Shown piece after piece: positions 27,601 through 35,676 of a DNA stretch of 64,000 nucleotides. How positions within the stretch are numbered: the first letter of the stretch is position 1; each line of letters opens with the position of its first letter. Source of the DNA: Streptosporangium oxazolinicum. GTDB taxonomy: Bacteria; Actinomycetota; Actinomycetes; Streptosporangiales; Streptosporangiaceae. The stretch spans positions 558,001-622,000 of the forward strand of contig NZ_BAABAQ010000002.1 of the NCBI RefSeq assembly GCF_039537505.1, given 5' to 3'. Below the pieces are notes generated by a model. It did not search any database. It saw only the letters and a list, made by a program, of their open reading frames with translations, and was not told the origin of the DNA. The translations under genes were made by a program, and so were the position numbers.

Positions 27601-28986
27601 CTATCCTCCGACCTCCTTGCCCGCCGTGAAGCCCTGCTCCCCGGCCAGGCGCATGAGCCTGCGGTGCGCCTCGCCTCCCGCGCGGCCGAGTTCGTCCTGG
27701 GCGACGGTACGCAGCTCGTCGTCCTCGACGACGGTCTCGCCGCCGACCAGCAGCCGGGCCAGCGGGGGCTGCCGGGTGCCGAACACCAGGGCGCAGACCG
27801 GGTCGGCGACCGCGGAGGCGAACGCCCCGGTGCGCCAGAGGGCGATGTCGGCGAGCTTCCCGGCCTCCAGGGAGCCGAGCTCCTCCTGGCGGCCCAGGTT
27901 CCTCGCCCCGCCGAGGGTGGCGATCTCCAGGGCCTGGCGGGCGGTGAGCGCGGTGGGCCCGTACCTGGCCCGCTGGAACAGCAGGGCCTGCCGCATCTCG
28001 CCGGAGAGCGAGGTCAGCTCGGCGGAGGCGCTGCCGTCCACCCCCAGGCCGACGTTCGCGCCCCGGTGGAGCATCTCGGAGACGCGGGCGATCCCGGCGC
28101 CGAGGCGTCCGTTGGAGCTGGGGCAGTGCGCCGACCCCGTACCGGTCTGGGCGAAGACGTCGATGTCCCCGTCGCTCAGGTGGACGGCGTGGGCGAACCA
28201 CACGTCCGGGCCGAGCCAGCCGAGCTTCTCCATGTAGTCGACCGGGCGCTGCCCGACCTGCCGCAGGCAGTGCTCCTCCTCGTCGAGGGTCTCGGCGAGG
28301 TGGGTGTGCAGGCGCACCCCCTTGGACCTGGCCAGCGCGGCGGCCTCGGTCATCAGGTCGGCACTGACGGAGAACGGCGAGCAGGGGGCGACCGCGACGC
28401 GGAGCATCGAGGAGAAGGACGGGTCGTGGTAGGTGTCGACGGCCTCGGCCGTCGCGTCGAGGATGTCGTCGAGCCGCTCGACCACGACGTCCGGCGGCAG
28501 GCCGCCCTGTGACTTCCCCCGGTCCATCGAGCCTCGGGCGGGGTGGAAGCGGAGGCCGACCTCCCGGGCCGCCTCGATCTCCGCGGCGAACAGGTCCCCG
28601 CGCCCGGAGGGGAAGATGTAGTGGTGGTCGCTGGAGGTGGTGCAACCGGACAGGGCCAGATAGCCCAGCCCCGCGCCCGCCGCGCCCCTGACGACCTCGG
28701 CGTCCATCGCGGCCCACACCTGGTAGAGCGCCGTCAGCCACTCGAACAGGGTGGCGTCCTGGGCGAGCCCCTGGGAGGCCCACTGGTAGAGGTGGTGGTG
28801 GGTGTTGACCAGTCCGGGGGTGGCGAGGCAGCCGGTGCCGTCGATCCTGACCGCTCCCGGGACGTCCGGCGCGGGGCCCGCGCCCAGGGCCGCGATCCTG
28901 TCGCCCTCGACGTGGATGTGCCCCGAGGGGATCTCCGGGCCCACCACCGGGGCGATGTGGACGTTCTCGATCAGGATGGAACTCAC
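27601..28986 (-). CDS. 8-oxoguanine deaminase-type amidohydrolase
   Basis: A 461-residue ATZ/TRZ-like amidohydrolase that most closely matches 8-oxoguanine deaminase by motifs; guanine deaminase is the alternative. Metal ligands lie in TPGLVNTHHHLYQWASQGLA, the HTHLAETLDEEEHC motif, WFAHAVHLSD and GLGVDGSASAEL, and TTSSDHHYIFPSG is characteristic. In the operon it would feed urate or xanthine into the uricase branch. The start is GTG (MSSILIENVH); its first codons are copied four times upstream as a 45-47-bp tandem repeat. Two Trp-rich loops near residue 70 form the substrate pocket in relatives. Confidence 0.88.
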   Translation of the reverse strand: MSSILIENVHIAPVVGPEIPSGHIHVEGDRIAALGAGPAPDVPGAVRIDGTGCLATPGLVNTHHHLYQWASQGLAQDATLFEWLTALYQVWAAMDAEVVRGAAGAGLGYLALSGCTTSSDHHYIFPSGRGDLFAAEIEAAREVGLRFHPARGSMDRGKSQGGLPPDVVVERLDDILDATAEAVDTYHDPSFSSMLRVAVAPCSPFSVSADLMTEAAALARSKGVRLHTHLAETLDEEEHCLRQVGQRPVDYMEKLGWLGPDVWFAHAVHLSDGDIDVFAQTGTGSAHCPSSNGRLGAGIARVSEMLHRGANVGLGVDGSASAELTSLSGEMRQALLFQRARYGPTALTARQALEIATLGGARNLGRQEELGSLEAGKLADIALWRTGAFASAVADPVCALVFGTRQPPLARLLVGGETVVEDDELRTVAQDELGRAGGEAHRRLMRLAGEQGFTAGKEVGG

Positions 28987-29170
28987 CGGGCCGCCTTCCG
29001 CATGGACGCGTTCTCGATCGGGGTGGAACTCACGGGGCCGCCTTCCGCGCGAACACGTTCTCGATCGGGGACGGGTTCACGAGACCGCCTTCCGCTCCGA
29101 CGTTCTCGATCAGGGGAGAGCCCACGAGACCACCCTCCGCATGGACGTTCTCGATCGGGGCGGAGCTCAC
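28987..29170 (-). repeat. Tandem repeat of a stop/start junction, four 45-47-bp units plus the gene start
   Basis: Between the 2Fe-2S subunit stop and the deaminase start, four units (45, 45, 47 and 47 bp) each begin with GTG, read on to the block CTGATCGAGAACGTC or CCGATCGAGAACG, and end in GCGGAAGGCGG. The fifth copy is the true start of the deaminase gene. The 3' end of the upstream gene (GCGGAAGGCGGGGGCC) supplies the same tail. The unit is therefore the gene junction itself, amplified. The first three copies are in frame with one another and could make a 40-residue peptide. Confidence 0.9.
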
Positions 29171-29640
29171 GAGGCCCCCGCCTTCCGCGCCGCGGCGAGC
29201 CGTACGGCGTCGAGGATCTTCTCGTAGCCGGTGCACCGGCACAGGTTGCCCGCCAGGGCCTCGCGGATCTCCGCGTCGGACGGCCGCGCGACCCGTTCGA
29301 TCAGGTCATGGGCCTGGACGAGGAGGCCGGGGGTGCAGAAGCCACACTGGACGGCACCGCACTCGACGAAGGCCTCCTGGATCGGGTCGAGCCGGTCGCC
29401 GTCGGCGAGCCCCTCGACGGTACGGACCTGGCGTCCCTCGGCCTGCCCGGCCGCGACCAGGCACGCGCAGACGGGGATCCCGTCGAGATAGACCGTGCAG
29501 GAGCCGCACTCGCCCTGCTCGCACGCGTTCTTGGAACCCGGCAGGCCGACCCGCTCGCGCAGGACGTACAGGAGGCTCTCGCCCTCCCAGACGTCGTCGG
29601 CGGTCTCCGTGCGGCCGTTGACGGTGAAGGTGACACGCAT
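29167..29640 (-). CDS. Xanthine dehydrogenase small subunit, 2Fe-2S ferredoxin
   Basis: Electron-transfer subunit of a molybdo-hydroxylase. The 157-residue protein has the plant-type [2Fe-2S] motif CEQGECGSCTVYLDG in the first half and the second cluster ligands CGFCTPG and CRCTGYEKI in the helical second half. The ATG overlaps the stop of the FAD subunit (TGATG). No large molybdopterin-binding subunit follows; the next gene is the deaminase, after a tandem-repeat junction. The partner must be encoded elsewhere, or the complex is unusual. Confidence 0.93.
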   Translation of the reverse strand: MRVTFTVNGRTETADDVWEGESLLYVLRERVGLPGSKNACEQGECGSCTVYLDGIPVCACLVAAGQAEGRQVRTVEGLADGDRLDPIQEAFVECGAVQCGFCTPGLLVQAHDLIERVARPSDAEIREALAGNLCRCTGYEKILDAVRLAAARKAGAS

Positions 29641-30524
29641 CACCCGGCCCTCCTCTCGAAGTGTCCGGAGCGGAACTCGTTCCACGCCCAGGTGAGGGTG
29701 CGCCGCGCCATCACCGCGATGGCGTGGCGCCGGTAGTCGGCGGTGCCGCGCACGTCGTCGATCGGCGAGGCGGCCTCGGCGGCCAGCTCCCCGAAACGCC
29801 CGAGCACCGAGGGGTCGAGCCGGGCCTCCCAGTCGAGTTCGGCGGCGAGGAACTCCTCTGCGGCGACGGCGCGGCGGGGGGTCGGGGCGGCCGAGCCGAT
29901 GCCGGTGCCGACCCGGCGCTCGCCGGGGCGCAGCGCGATCGCGAACGAGCAGACCGCGATCACCATGGCGTTGCGGGTGCCGACCTTGGAGAAGTACTGG
30001 GGACCGCTCGCGGGGCTCATCCGGAACGCCCGGATCAGCTCGTCGGCCTCCAGCGCGCTGCGCTTGACCCCGAGGTAGAAGTCGTCGGCCGGGATCATCC
30101 GCACGCCCCTGGCCGCGGACTCGACCTCGACGACCGCGTCCCCGGCCAGCAGCGGCGGGTGGCTGTCCCCGGCGGGCGAGGCCGCGCCGAGGTTGCCCCC
30201 CACGGTGCCCCGGTTGCGGATCTGTGGCGAGCCGACCGTGCGGGAGGCCTGCGCCAGGCCCGGCAGCCGGTCGCCCAGCTCGGCGATGAGCCGGGCGTAC
30301 GTCACGCCCGCGCCGACCCTGAGCCTGCCGTCCGGCTCCTCGCTCCACCCCGCGAGCTCGGTGACCCGGTTCAGGTCGAGCAGCGCGGCGGGCCGCCGCA
30401 CGTCGAAGTTGAGCTCGACCATCATGTCGGTGCCGCCCTGGATGGGGACCGCCTCCGGCCGGTCCGCCTTGGCGGCCAGTGCCTCCGCCCACGTGGCGGG
30501 TCGCAGGAAATCCATGATCGTCAC
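29640..30524 (-). CDS. Xanthine dehydrogenase FAD-binding subunit
   Basis: A 294-residue FAD-binding medium subunit. PIQGGTDMMVELNF and RNRGTVGGNLGAASPAGDSHPPLLAGDA are the FAD-phosphate and flavin motifs of the family, and the C-terminal CO-dehydrogenase flavoprotein domain follows (about 175-290). The GTG start overlaps the uricase stop by four bases (GTGA). Its position between uricase and the 2Fe-2S subunit supports a role in making urate from hypoxanthine or xanthine. Confidence 0.92.
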   Translation of the reverse strand: MTIMDFLRPATWAEALAAKADRPEAVPIQGGTDMMVELNFDVRRPAALLDLNRVTELAGWSEEPDGRLRVGAGVTYARLIAELGDRLPGLAQASRTVGSPQIRNRGTVGGNLGAASPAGDSHPPLLAGDAVVEVESAARGVRMIPADDFYLGVKRSALEADELIRAFRMSPASGPQYFSKVGTRNAMVIAVCSFAIALRPGERRVGTGIGSAAPTPRRAVAAEEFLAAELDWEARLDPSVLGRFGELAAEAASPIDDVRGTADYRRHAIAVMARRTLTWAWNEFRSGHFERRAG

Positions 30525-31411
30525 TCCCAGGCGAAGCGGGCGTCGGGGGCGTCGTCGCGGAGCACACTGCCCTCGATCAGCCCGTACGGACGGTCGGCCG
30601 CGTAGAACACCTCGTTGGGGTTGTCCAGCCCGAACGGGGTGAGATCGACCAGGAAGTGGTGCTTGTTCGGCATCGCCAGGCGCACCTCGCAGACCTCCTC
30701 GCGGGCGTTCAGGACCCGCTCCCCCATCGCGTAGAGCGTCTGCTGCAGCGACAGGCTGTAGGTCTCGGCGAACGCCCCGAGCAGGTGGCGGCGCACCTCG
30801 TCGTACGACTCCCCGTACGCCGTCCCCCGCCCGGCCGCCACCGGCGGGTGCCGCCAGCGGGCCGAGACGGCGGTGGCCAGGACGCGGTCCTTGGTGGGGG
30901 GCAGGGTGGTGTACTCGTCCTCGATGAAGCCGGAGAACTCCGAGTCGGTCGAGTTGAGCACCACCAGGTCCCTCAGCCCGGAGACCACGGTGGTGGTGCC
31001 GTCCCGGTCGTGGTGGACGGCGCAGGTGCGCACCTCCCTTCCCGAGCGGACGAAGGAGTGCCCCCCGCCCTCCCCCGCCACCGGGATGCGGTCCCAGAAG
31101 TACTCCTCGATCTCCACGCGGGCGTGGTGGACGGTCGGCTGCGACTCCACGTAGTGGCGGGCCAGCAGGATCGCGAAGTCCTCGATCTCCGCCACGCCGT
31201 GCTTCCTGGCGAAGGCGTACACGGTGTTCTTCTGCGTGTCGGTCGGCAGGACCGCGGCGTTGTCGCCGGTGCGGTGGACCGCCTCCATGTCGCCGGACAG
31301 CGCCGAGCCGACGGTGACGTCCTTGACGTGGTGGACGCCGCCGTCCCTGACGACGCGGACCAGGCGGGTCTCCGCCTTGCCGTAGCGGTTGGGGCCGAGA
31401 ACGACGGGCAT
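30521..31411 (-). CDS. Urate oxidase (uricase)
   Basis: Oxidises urate to 5-hydroxyisourate without a cofactor. The 296-residue protein has the tandem T-fold layout with LGPNRYGKAETRLVRV at the start, PTDTQKNTVYAFARKHG (catalytic Thr-Lys region), FARKHGVAEIEDFAILL, LVVLNSTDSEFSGFIEDEYTTLP (split here in two family blocks) and MPNKHHFLVDL. Substrate-binding residues look intact. Two bases separate it from the HIU hydrolase gene, and the products of the two act in sequence. Cytosolic. Confidence 0.96.
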   Translation of the reverse strand: MPVVLGPNRYGKAETRLVRVVRDGGVHHVKDVTVGSALSGDMEAVHRTGDNAAVLPTDTQKNTVYAFARKHGVAEIEDFAILLARHYVESQPTVHHARVEIEEYFWDRIPVAGEGGGHSFVRSGREVRTCAVHHDRDGTTTVVSGLRDLVVLNSTDSEFSGFIEDEYTTLPPTKDRVLATAVSARWRHPPVAAGRGTAYGESYDEVRRHLLGAFAETYSLSLQQTLYAMGERVLNAREEVCEVRLAMPNKHHFLVDLTPFGLDNPNEVFYAADRPYGLIEGSVLRDDAPDARFAWE

Positions 31412-31412
31412 G

Positions 31413-31724
31413 CTAGCTCCCTCGGTACGTCGAGTAGGCGAACGGGCTGAGCAGCAGGGGCACGTGGTGGTGCTCCCCGGGGTCCGTCACCGTGAAGTCG
31501 ATCGAGACCCGGGGGTAGAAGGCGTCCACGGCGCGGGAGGCGAAGTAGCCGCCGGTGTCGAAGACCAGGCGGTGGTCGCCCGCCCCGCAGGTCCATCCCG
31601 CGATCCGCCCGTCGGCGTCGGTGACGCCCTCGGCGAGCACCTGGCCGTCCCTTTCCAGGCGTACGGCGACCCCCGCCGCGGGCCTGCCCAGGGCGGCGTC
31701 CAGCACGTGGGTGGACAGGCTCAC
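31413..31724 (-). CDS. 5-Hydroxyisourate hydrolase
   Basis: Hydrolyses 5-hydroxyisourate to OHCU. The 103-residue transthyretin-like protein has the diagnostic N-terminal STHVLDAALGRPA and the C-terminal YRGS signature (SPFAYSTYRGS). It starts at GTG, with GAAGGGGGCCGC upstream, after a region of 28-29-bp tandem repeats separating it from the OHCU decarboxylase gene. With uricase and the decarboxylase it completes the route from urate to S-allantoin. Confidence 0.96.
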   Translation of the reverse strand: MSLSTHVLDAALGRPAAGVAVRLERDGQVLAEGVTDADGRIAGWTCGAGDHRLVFDTGGYFASRAVDAFYPRVSIDFTVTDPGEHHHVPLLLSPFAYSTYRGS

Positions 31725-31759
31725 GCGGCCCCCTTCCCGAGGAGTACGGAGTTCGTGAC

Positions 31760-31833
31760 GGCTCCCGGAGGCGCGGGGCTCATGTGATGGCTCCCGGAGA
31801 CGCGGGCCTCACGGGCGGCTCCCGGAGATGTGG
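31760..31833 (-). repeat. 28-29-bp tandem repeat at the uraD/HIU hydrolase junction
   Basis: GCTCCCGGAG recurs at 31761, 31790 and 31818 on the plus strand, giving periods of 29 and 28 bases. On the coding strand each unit carries ATGAGCC or GTGAGGC followed by CTCCGGGAGCC. The first ATG overlaps the OHCU decarboxylase stop (CCATGAGCC), so this is again an amplified stop/start junction. Confidence 0.8.
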
Positions 31834-31836
31834 GGC

Positions 31837-32493
31837 TCATGGCGCGGCCTCCAGGAGCTTCGCCAGCCGCAAACGGGTGATCTTCGCGAGTTCGGTCCTG
31901 ACGACGTCCCGCTCGGTGTCCTCGTCGTTGCCGAGCCGCTCGGTGAGACGGGCCAGCATCTCCTCGGCCGACAGGCCGGTGGCGCAGATCAGGTAGATGT
32001 GGCCGAACCGCCGCTCGTAGGCGCGGTTGCCTTCCGCCAGCCGGTCGAGGACCTCCCGCCCGGCCGTGCCGACCCCCGCCTGCTCCCCGCGCGACCAGGC
32101 CGCCTCCCTCTCCGAGTGCCCCTCCGGGTGTATTTCCGAACGGCCGGGGGGCTCGGAACCCGTCACAGGTTCCGGGTGACCCGAATGGCCGTGCGGCGCG
32201 GAGCCCGCCACCGGACCGCCCTCGCGGGACGACTCCGCGGCGCGAGGCGGCTCGCCGATCCGGGGGTGGGCGGCCAGCGCCTCGCTGACGCCGGACCAGT
32301 CCAGCCCCAGCACGGCGGCCTCCGCCACCTCGGCCAGCCGGTCGAGGTCACGGTAGGGGCGCGACGCGGCCATCTCCCGGGCGAAGGCCCGGCAGGCGCA
32401 GCAGGCCAGCAGCCCGGTCTCGGCCTCCTCGGCGCCCAGCGCGTTGAACGCGGCCAGTCCCCGGACCGGCGGCGCGGAGTTCACCTTAGGCAT
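31837..32493 (-). CDS. OHCU decarboxylase with a repetitive insertion
   Basis: Decarboxylates 2-oxo-4-hydroxy-4-carboxy-5-ureidoimidazoline to S-allantoin. Starting at ATG 32493 gives 218 residues, whereas the family is usually about 165-175. The catalytic HPRIGEPP is at 76-83, then come about 43 foreign residues rich in Gly, His, Glu and Pro (86-128: SSREGGPVAG, HGHSGHPEPV, EGHSER) before EAAWSRGEQAGV and the conserved RFGHIYLICATGLSAEEML. Removing the insert restores a normal enzyme. It is the promoter-proximal gene of the purine block; the extra upstream open frame to 32667 shows no family similarity. Confidence 0.88.
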   Translation of the reverse strand: MPKVNSAPPVRGLAAFNALGAEEAETGLLACCACRAFAREMAASRPYRDLDRLAEVAEAAVLGLDWSGVSEALAAHPRIGEPPRAAESSREGGPVAGSAPHGHSGHPEPVTGSEPPGRSEIHPEGHSEREAAWSRGEQAGVGTAGREVLDRLAEGNRAYERRFGHIYLICATGLSAEEMLARLTERLGNDEDTERDVVRTELAKITRLRLAKLLEAAP

Positions 32494-32566
32494 GTGAGCA
32501 GTACACACACCGCCGGTGCGCGCGGTCCAGCGCCACGAACCGCAAACTGAGCCATGATTTGCCCCA

Positions 32567-32591
32567 GATTTTCGTAACATGCTCCAAAATC
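32567..32591. promoter_or_regulatory. Candidate operator upstream of the purine-degradation genes
   Basis: GATTTTCG at 32567 and CCAAAATC ending at 32591 form a dyad (GATTTTnG...CnAAAATC) centred about 85 bases upstream of the OHCU decarboxylase start. Local base composition is more AT-rich than its surroundings. The regulator is unknown. Confidence 0.4.
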
Positions 32592-32898
32592 GCTGATCTT
32601 CGGCGCCCGCTCGTCCCCGTACCGTACGACCGGAGGACCCGCGGAGACGCGGGATCCGGCCCGTCACAGGTCACCGATCACCGGCTACGGGCCCGGCGAA
32701 ACGGGCCGGGCCGCCCGTAGGAGCACCATCGGGTCGTCCCGTACGACCCTCGTCCCCGCCCTGCCCGCGCGAGCCGCCCACCCGTCCGCGGGCGCCGGAC
32801 GACGACGGGTAGGTGGCGCCGGGTGACGCCGGGTGACAAGGAACACCGATCGCCGCAGACAGGGCGGCCCTCCGGGCGGCGCCTAAAATGGTGGCACT

Positions 32899-33738
32899 AT
32901 GACTTCACTCTCTCCGATCGGCGGGCACGTCTCCGTCACCGGCGGCCTCGCCAAGGGCGGGCTGCGGTATGCCGCGGACATCGGTGCCGAGATGATCCAG
33001 GTGTTCGTCAGCAACCCCCGTGGCTGGGCGCTCGCCGCTGGCGACCCCGTCCAGGACGCCAAGCTGCTCGAATCGGGCGTGCTGTCCTTCGTACACGCCT
33101 CCTACCTCGTCAACGTGGGTTCTCCCAGCCCCGAGACGCTGGAGAAGTCGGTGGCCACCGTGCGGCACAACCTGCTGCGCGGCCACGCGATCGGCGCGAA
33201 GGGAGTGGTCATCCACACGGGATCGGCGGTGAGCCAGCCCCGTGACGCCGCCCTGCGCCAGTTGCACGAGCATCTCCTGCCGCTCCTGGAGGAGATCCCG
33301 GACGACGGGCCCGACCTGCTGCTGGAGTCGATGGCCGGGCAGGGCGGGGTGCTCTGCGCGACCGTCCAGGACCTGGAGCCCTACCTGGAGGCCCTCGACT
33401 GGCACCCGAAGGCGGGCGTCTGCTTCGACACCTGCCACGTCTTCTCCGCCGGGCACGACCTGTCGACCTCCGAGGGCGTCAAGGAGACCCTGGACGCCCT
33501 GCACGCGATCGCCCCGGGGCGGCTCAAGCTGGTCCACGCCAACGATTCCAAGGACCCGTGCGCCTCCAGGAGGGACCGGCACGAGAACATCGGTTCCGGC
33601 CACATCGGCGCCGCCTCCTTCGCCGAGATGATGCGCCACCCCGCGGTGGCGGGGGTGCCGTTCTGCATCGAGACGCCGGGCGGTGCCGAGAAGCACCGCG
33701 AGGACATCGAGGTGCTCAAGAAACTCCGCGACGGCTGA
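32899..33738 (+). CDS. nfo: Endonuclease IV (deoxyribonuclease IV)
   Basis: AP endonuclease of base-excision repair, using three metal ions. The 279-residue TIM barrel has IGGHVSVTGGL at the N-terminus, the NPRGW region, FVHASYLVNVGSP, GVVIHTGSAV, LLLESMAGQGG, GVCFDTCHVFSAGHDL, LVHANDSKDPCASRRDRHENIGSGHIG (in two motif blocks) and FCIETPGG, carrying the conserved His, Asp and Glu metal ligands. ATG 32899 lies nine bases after TAAAAT, so the mRNA may be leaderless or have a very short leader. It is divergent from the purine operon. Confidence 0.95.
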   Translation: MTSLSPIGGHVSVTGGLAKGGLRYAADIGAEMIQVFVSNPRGWALAAGDPVQDAKLLESGVLSFVHASYLVNVGSPSPETLEKSVATVRHNLLRGHAIGAKGVVIHTGSAVSQPRDAALRQLHEHLLPLLEEIPDDGPDLLLESMAGQGGVLCATVQDLEPYLEALDWHPKAGVCFDTCHVFSAGHDLSTSEGVKETLDALHAIAPGRLKLVHANDSKDPCASRRDRHENIGSGHIGAASFAEMMRHPAVAGVPFCIETPGGAEKHREDIEVLKKLRDG

Positions 33739-34811
33739 CGCGACGACCGGTCCCCCTCCGGCGTCCATCGGCCAGGAGGGCCGCGTCACCAGAATCCACG
33801 AGATCGGATGGGACGACCCGTCCACCGGCCGGGAGGTCCGCGTCAACGGGATCCGCGAGGTCGGACGGGACGCCCGTCCTCGTGATCCGACCGCCCCCGT
33901 GTGGCCGGATCACGGTCCGGCCCGTCGGCTAGCGCGGGCGTCCCGTCATATCGGAGATCGGCGGCCCCTCCCCTTCCGGCCAAGGACCCGGCGGCCGAGT
34001 GACCGGATGTCACCGGTTCTCAACGGTCACCCGGCGTCCGCGCGTCAGACCTTGTGCGAACCTTCCGGCTCTGTCCCCCCTGACGCGGCGGGTCCCGCTC
34101 TCCGATGAGGGAACACTAGAGGCGCGTCCAGACGCGTGAGCGGCGCTTTCCCCCCAGCGCGATTAACGGTTCGTAGTTGTCGATGTGCGGAGAGTGCCGC
34201 CACGACGAACGGCCGTCGCCGGACGACGAACGGTCGATCAGGGGCTCATGAGGCCCCTGTGACCACCGGTGCGGGAAATCCCTGCGGGACGTACGAAGGA
34301 CGTGCCGACGAACGGGATCCAGGATCAGAGGTCCGGCGACGGCAGGTGGGCGCCCAGGACGCGGGTCGTCACCCGGGCCACGGCCGGGGCGACGGCCGGA
34401 CACCCGGCGGCCGGGGGCGGGCGTGCCGGGGTCCACACGGGCGTGAATCGCCGTACGGGGGCGTATGGGCACGGAGACGGGAGCCGTAGACCCGTGGGTG
34501 ACGAGGGGCGGCGAGGGGTCTCGTACGGCGGTTCGTGCGGCCACGAGGGAGCGAAGGGCCCGCCCATGACCACGCGCGGCGCCGCCGCGTACGGGCTCCC
34601 GCCGGTCGGCACCAGACTGGTGGAGACCCCCGCCGTGCGGCGCCGCCGCGTACGGGCTTCCATCCGAGTCCGGCAGACTCGCCGCACGAGCCCACGAGCC
34701 CACGAGCCCACGAGCCCTCTGCGACCCCTGAACCCCCCTGAGGCCCATGAAGCCCAAAGGCCAGAAAGTGGAGAACGGGCGGGACGCGATCCGCGAAGAA
34801 GACGGCGGCGG
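33739..34811. other. 1.07-kb intergenic region rich in direct repeats, no credible gene
   Basis: No frame here resembles a protein I recognise; the long frames on both strands are Arg/Pro/Gly-rich and lack a sensible start. A 57-bp direct repeat occupies 33768-33881 in two copies (TCGGCCAGGAGG... and CCGGCCGGGAGG...), with a partial third before it. GCGGCGCCGCCGCGTACGGG occurs at 34576 and 34637, 61 bases apart. CACGAGCC is repeated four times without error at 34685-34716. Confidence 0.6.
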
Positions 34812-35600
34812 CTACCGCAGGGCGGCGGAGGGCAGCGGCCTGGCCCGGACCACGCCGGGAACGGCCGGACGGTCACGGAACTGGCGGATGAGCCGCTCAC
34901 GGACCTGGCGGGTGTGGCGGCGGCTGACCGGGAGCGTCTCGGTGCCCACCCTGAGCGTCACCCGGCCGCCGTCGAAACGCAGCTCGCTCACGTGCCGTAC
35001 CGAGACCAGCGTGCTGCGGTGCACCCTGATGAACCCCGAACCGGCCCAGCGCCGCTCCAGGGCGGCGAGCGGCATGCGGACCAGGTAGCTGCCCTCGTCG
35101 GTGTGCAGCCGGACGTAGTCGCCCTGCGCCTCGGCGAACCAGACGGCCTGCTGGGGCACGAACCTCGTCCGCCCGGCGAGCTCGACCGGGATGACGTCCT
35201 CGGGCACGGGGTCGGCCGCCGCGGGTGTCATGGACTCCAGGCGCCGTACCGTCTCCGCCAGCCGGTCGGCCCTGATCGGCTTGAGCAGGTAGTCGACCGC
35301 CTCCAGCTCGAAGGCCTGCACCGCGCACTCCTCGTGGGCGGTGACGAAGACCAGCCGGGGCGGGTTGGGGAAGCCCGCGATGAGCCTGGCCAGGTCGAGG
35401 CCGTCGAGGCCGGGCATCCGGATGTCGAGGAAGACCCCGTCCAGCCGCTCGCCCGTGCCGATCATCTGGACCATGTCCTGGAGCGCGGTGACGCCGCCCA
35501 CGGCGGTGGAGACGTGCTCGATACGGGGGTCCTGGCGGAGGAGATAGGCGATCTCCTCAAGAGCGGGGACCTCGTCGTCAACGGCCAGGACTCGCAACAT
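34812..35600 (-). CDS. LytTR-type response regulator
   Basis: A 262-residue two-component regulator. The receiver domain (1-125) has the acidic pair VDDE, phospho-acceptor Asp59 (GVFLDIRMPG), and YLLKPI with the conserved lysine. A LytTR DNA-binding domain follows at about 150-250 (FVPQQAVWFAEAQGDYVRLHT, FIRVHRSTLVSVRHV, then LPVSRRHTRQVRERL). ATG 35600 is chosen over 35636 because MLRVLAVDDE is the normal beginning. Downstream of and cotranscribed with the LytS-like kinase. Target genes are not evident. Confidence 0.93.
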   Translation of the reverse strand: MLRVLAVDDEVPALEEIAYLLRQDPRIEHVSTAVGGVTALQDMVQMIGTGERLDGVFLDIRMPGLDGLDLARLIAGFPNPPRLVFVTAHEECAVQAFELEAVDYLLKPIRADRLAETVRRLESMTPAAADPVPEDVIPVELAGRTRFVPQQAVWFAEAQGDYVRLHTDEGSYLVRMPLAALERRWAGSGFIRVHRSTLVSVRHVSELRFDGGRVTLRVGTETLPVSRRHTRQVRERLIRQFRDRPAVPGVVRARPLPSAALR

Positions 35601-35676
35601 GACCCTACGCTGCCCCCTGAACCACATCCGCCGCAAGCCTCATGACAACTTCAGGTAATGCTTTGACTACAAATAG

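Noticed and set aside
34685..34716. CACGAGCC x4 as a possible CRISPR or origin iteron
   Set aside because: Units are 8 bp and directly adjoining without spacers, and no cas or replication gene is nearby.
34116..34757. Minus-strand frame of 213 codons in the repeat-rich gap
   Set aside because: Arg/Pro/Gly-rich, no ribosome-binding site, no family resemblance, and it runs across direct repeats; treated as noncoding.
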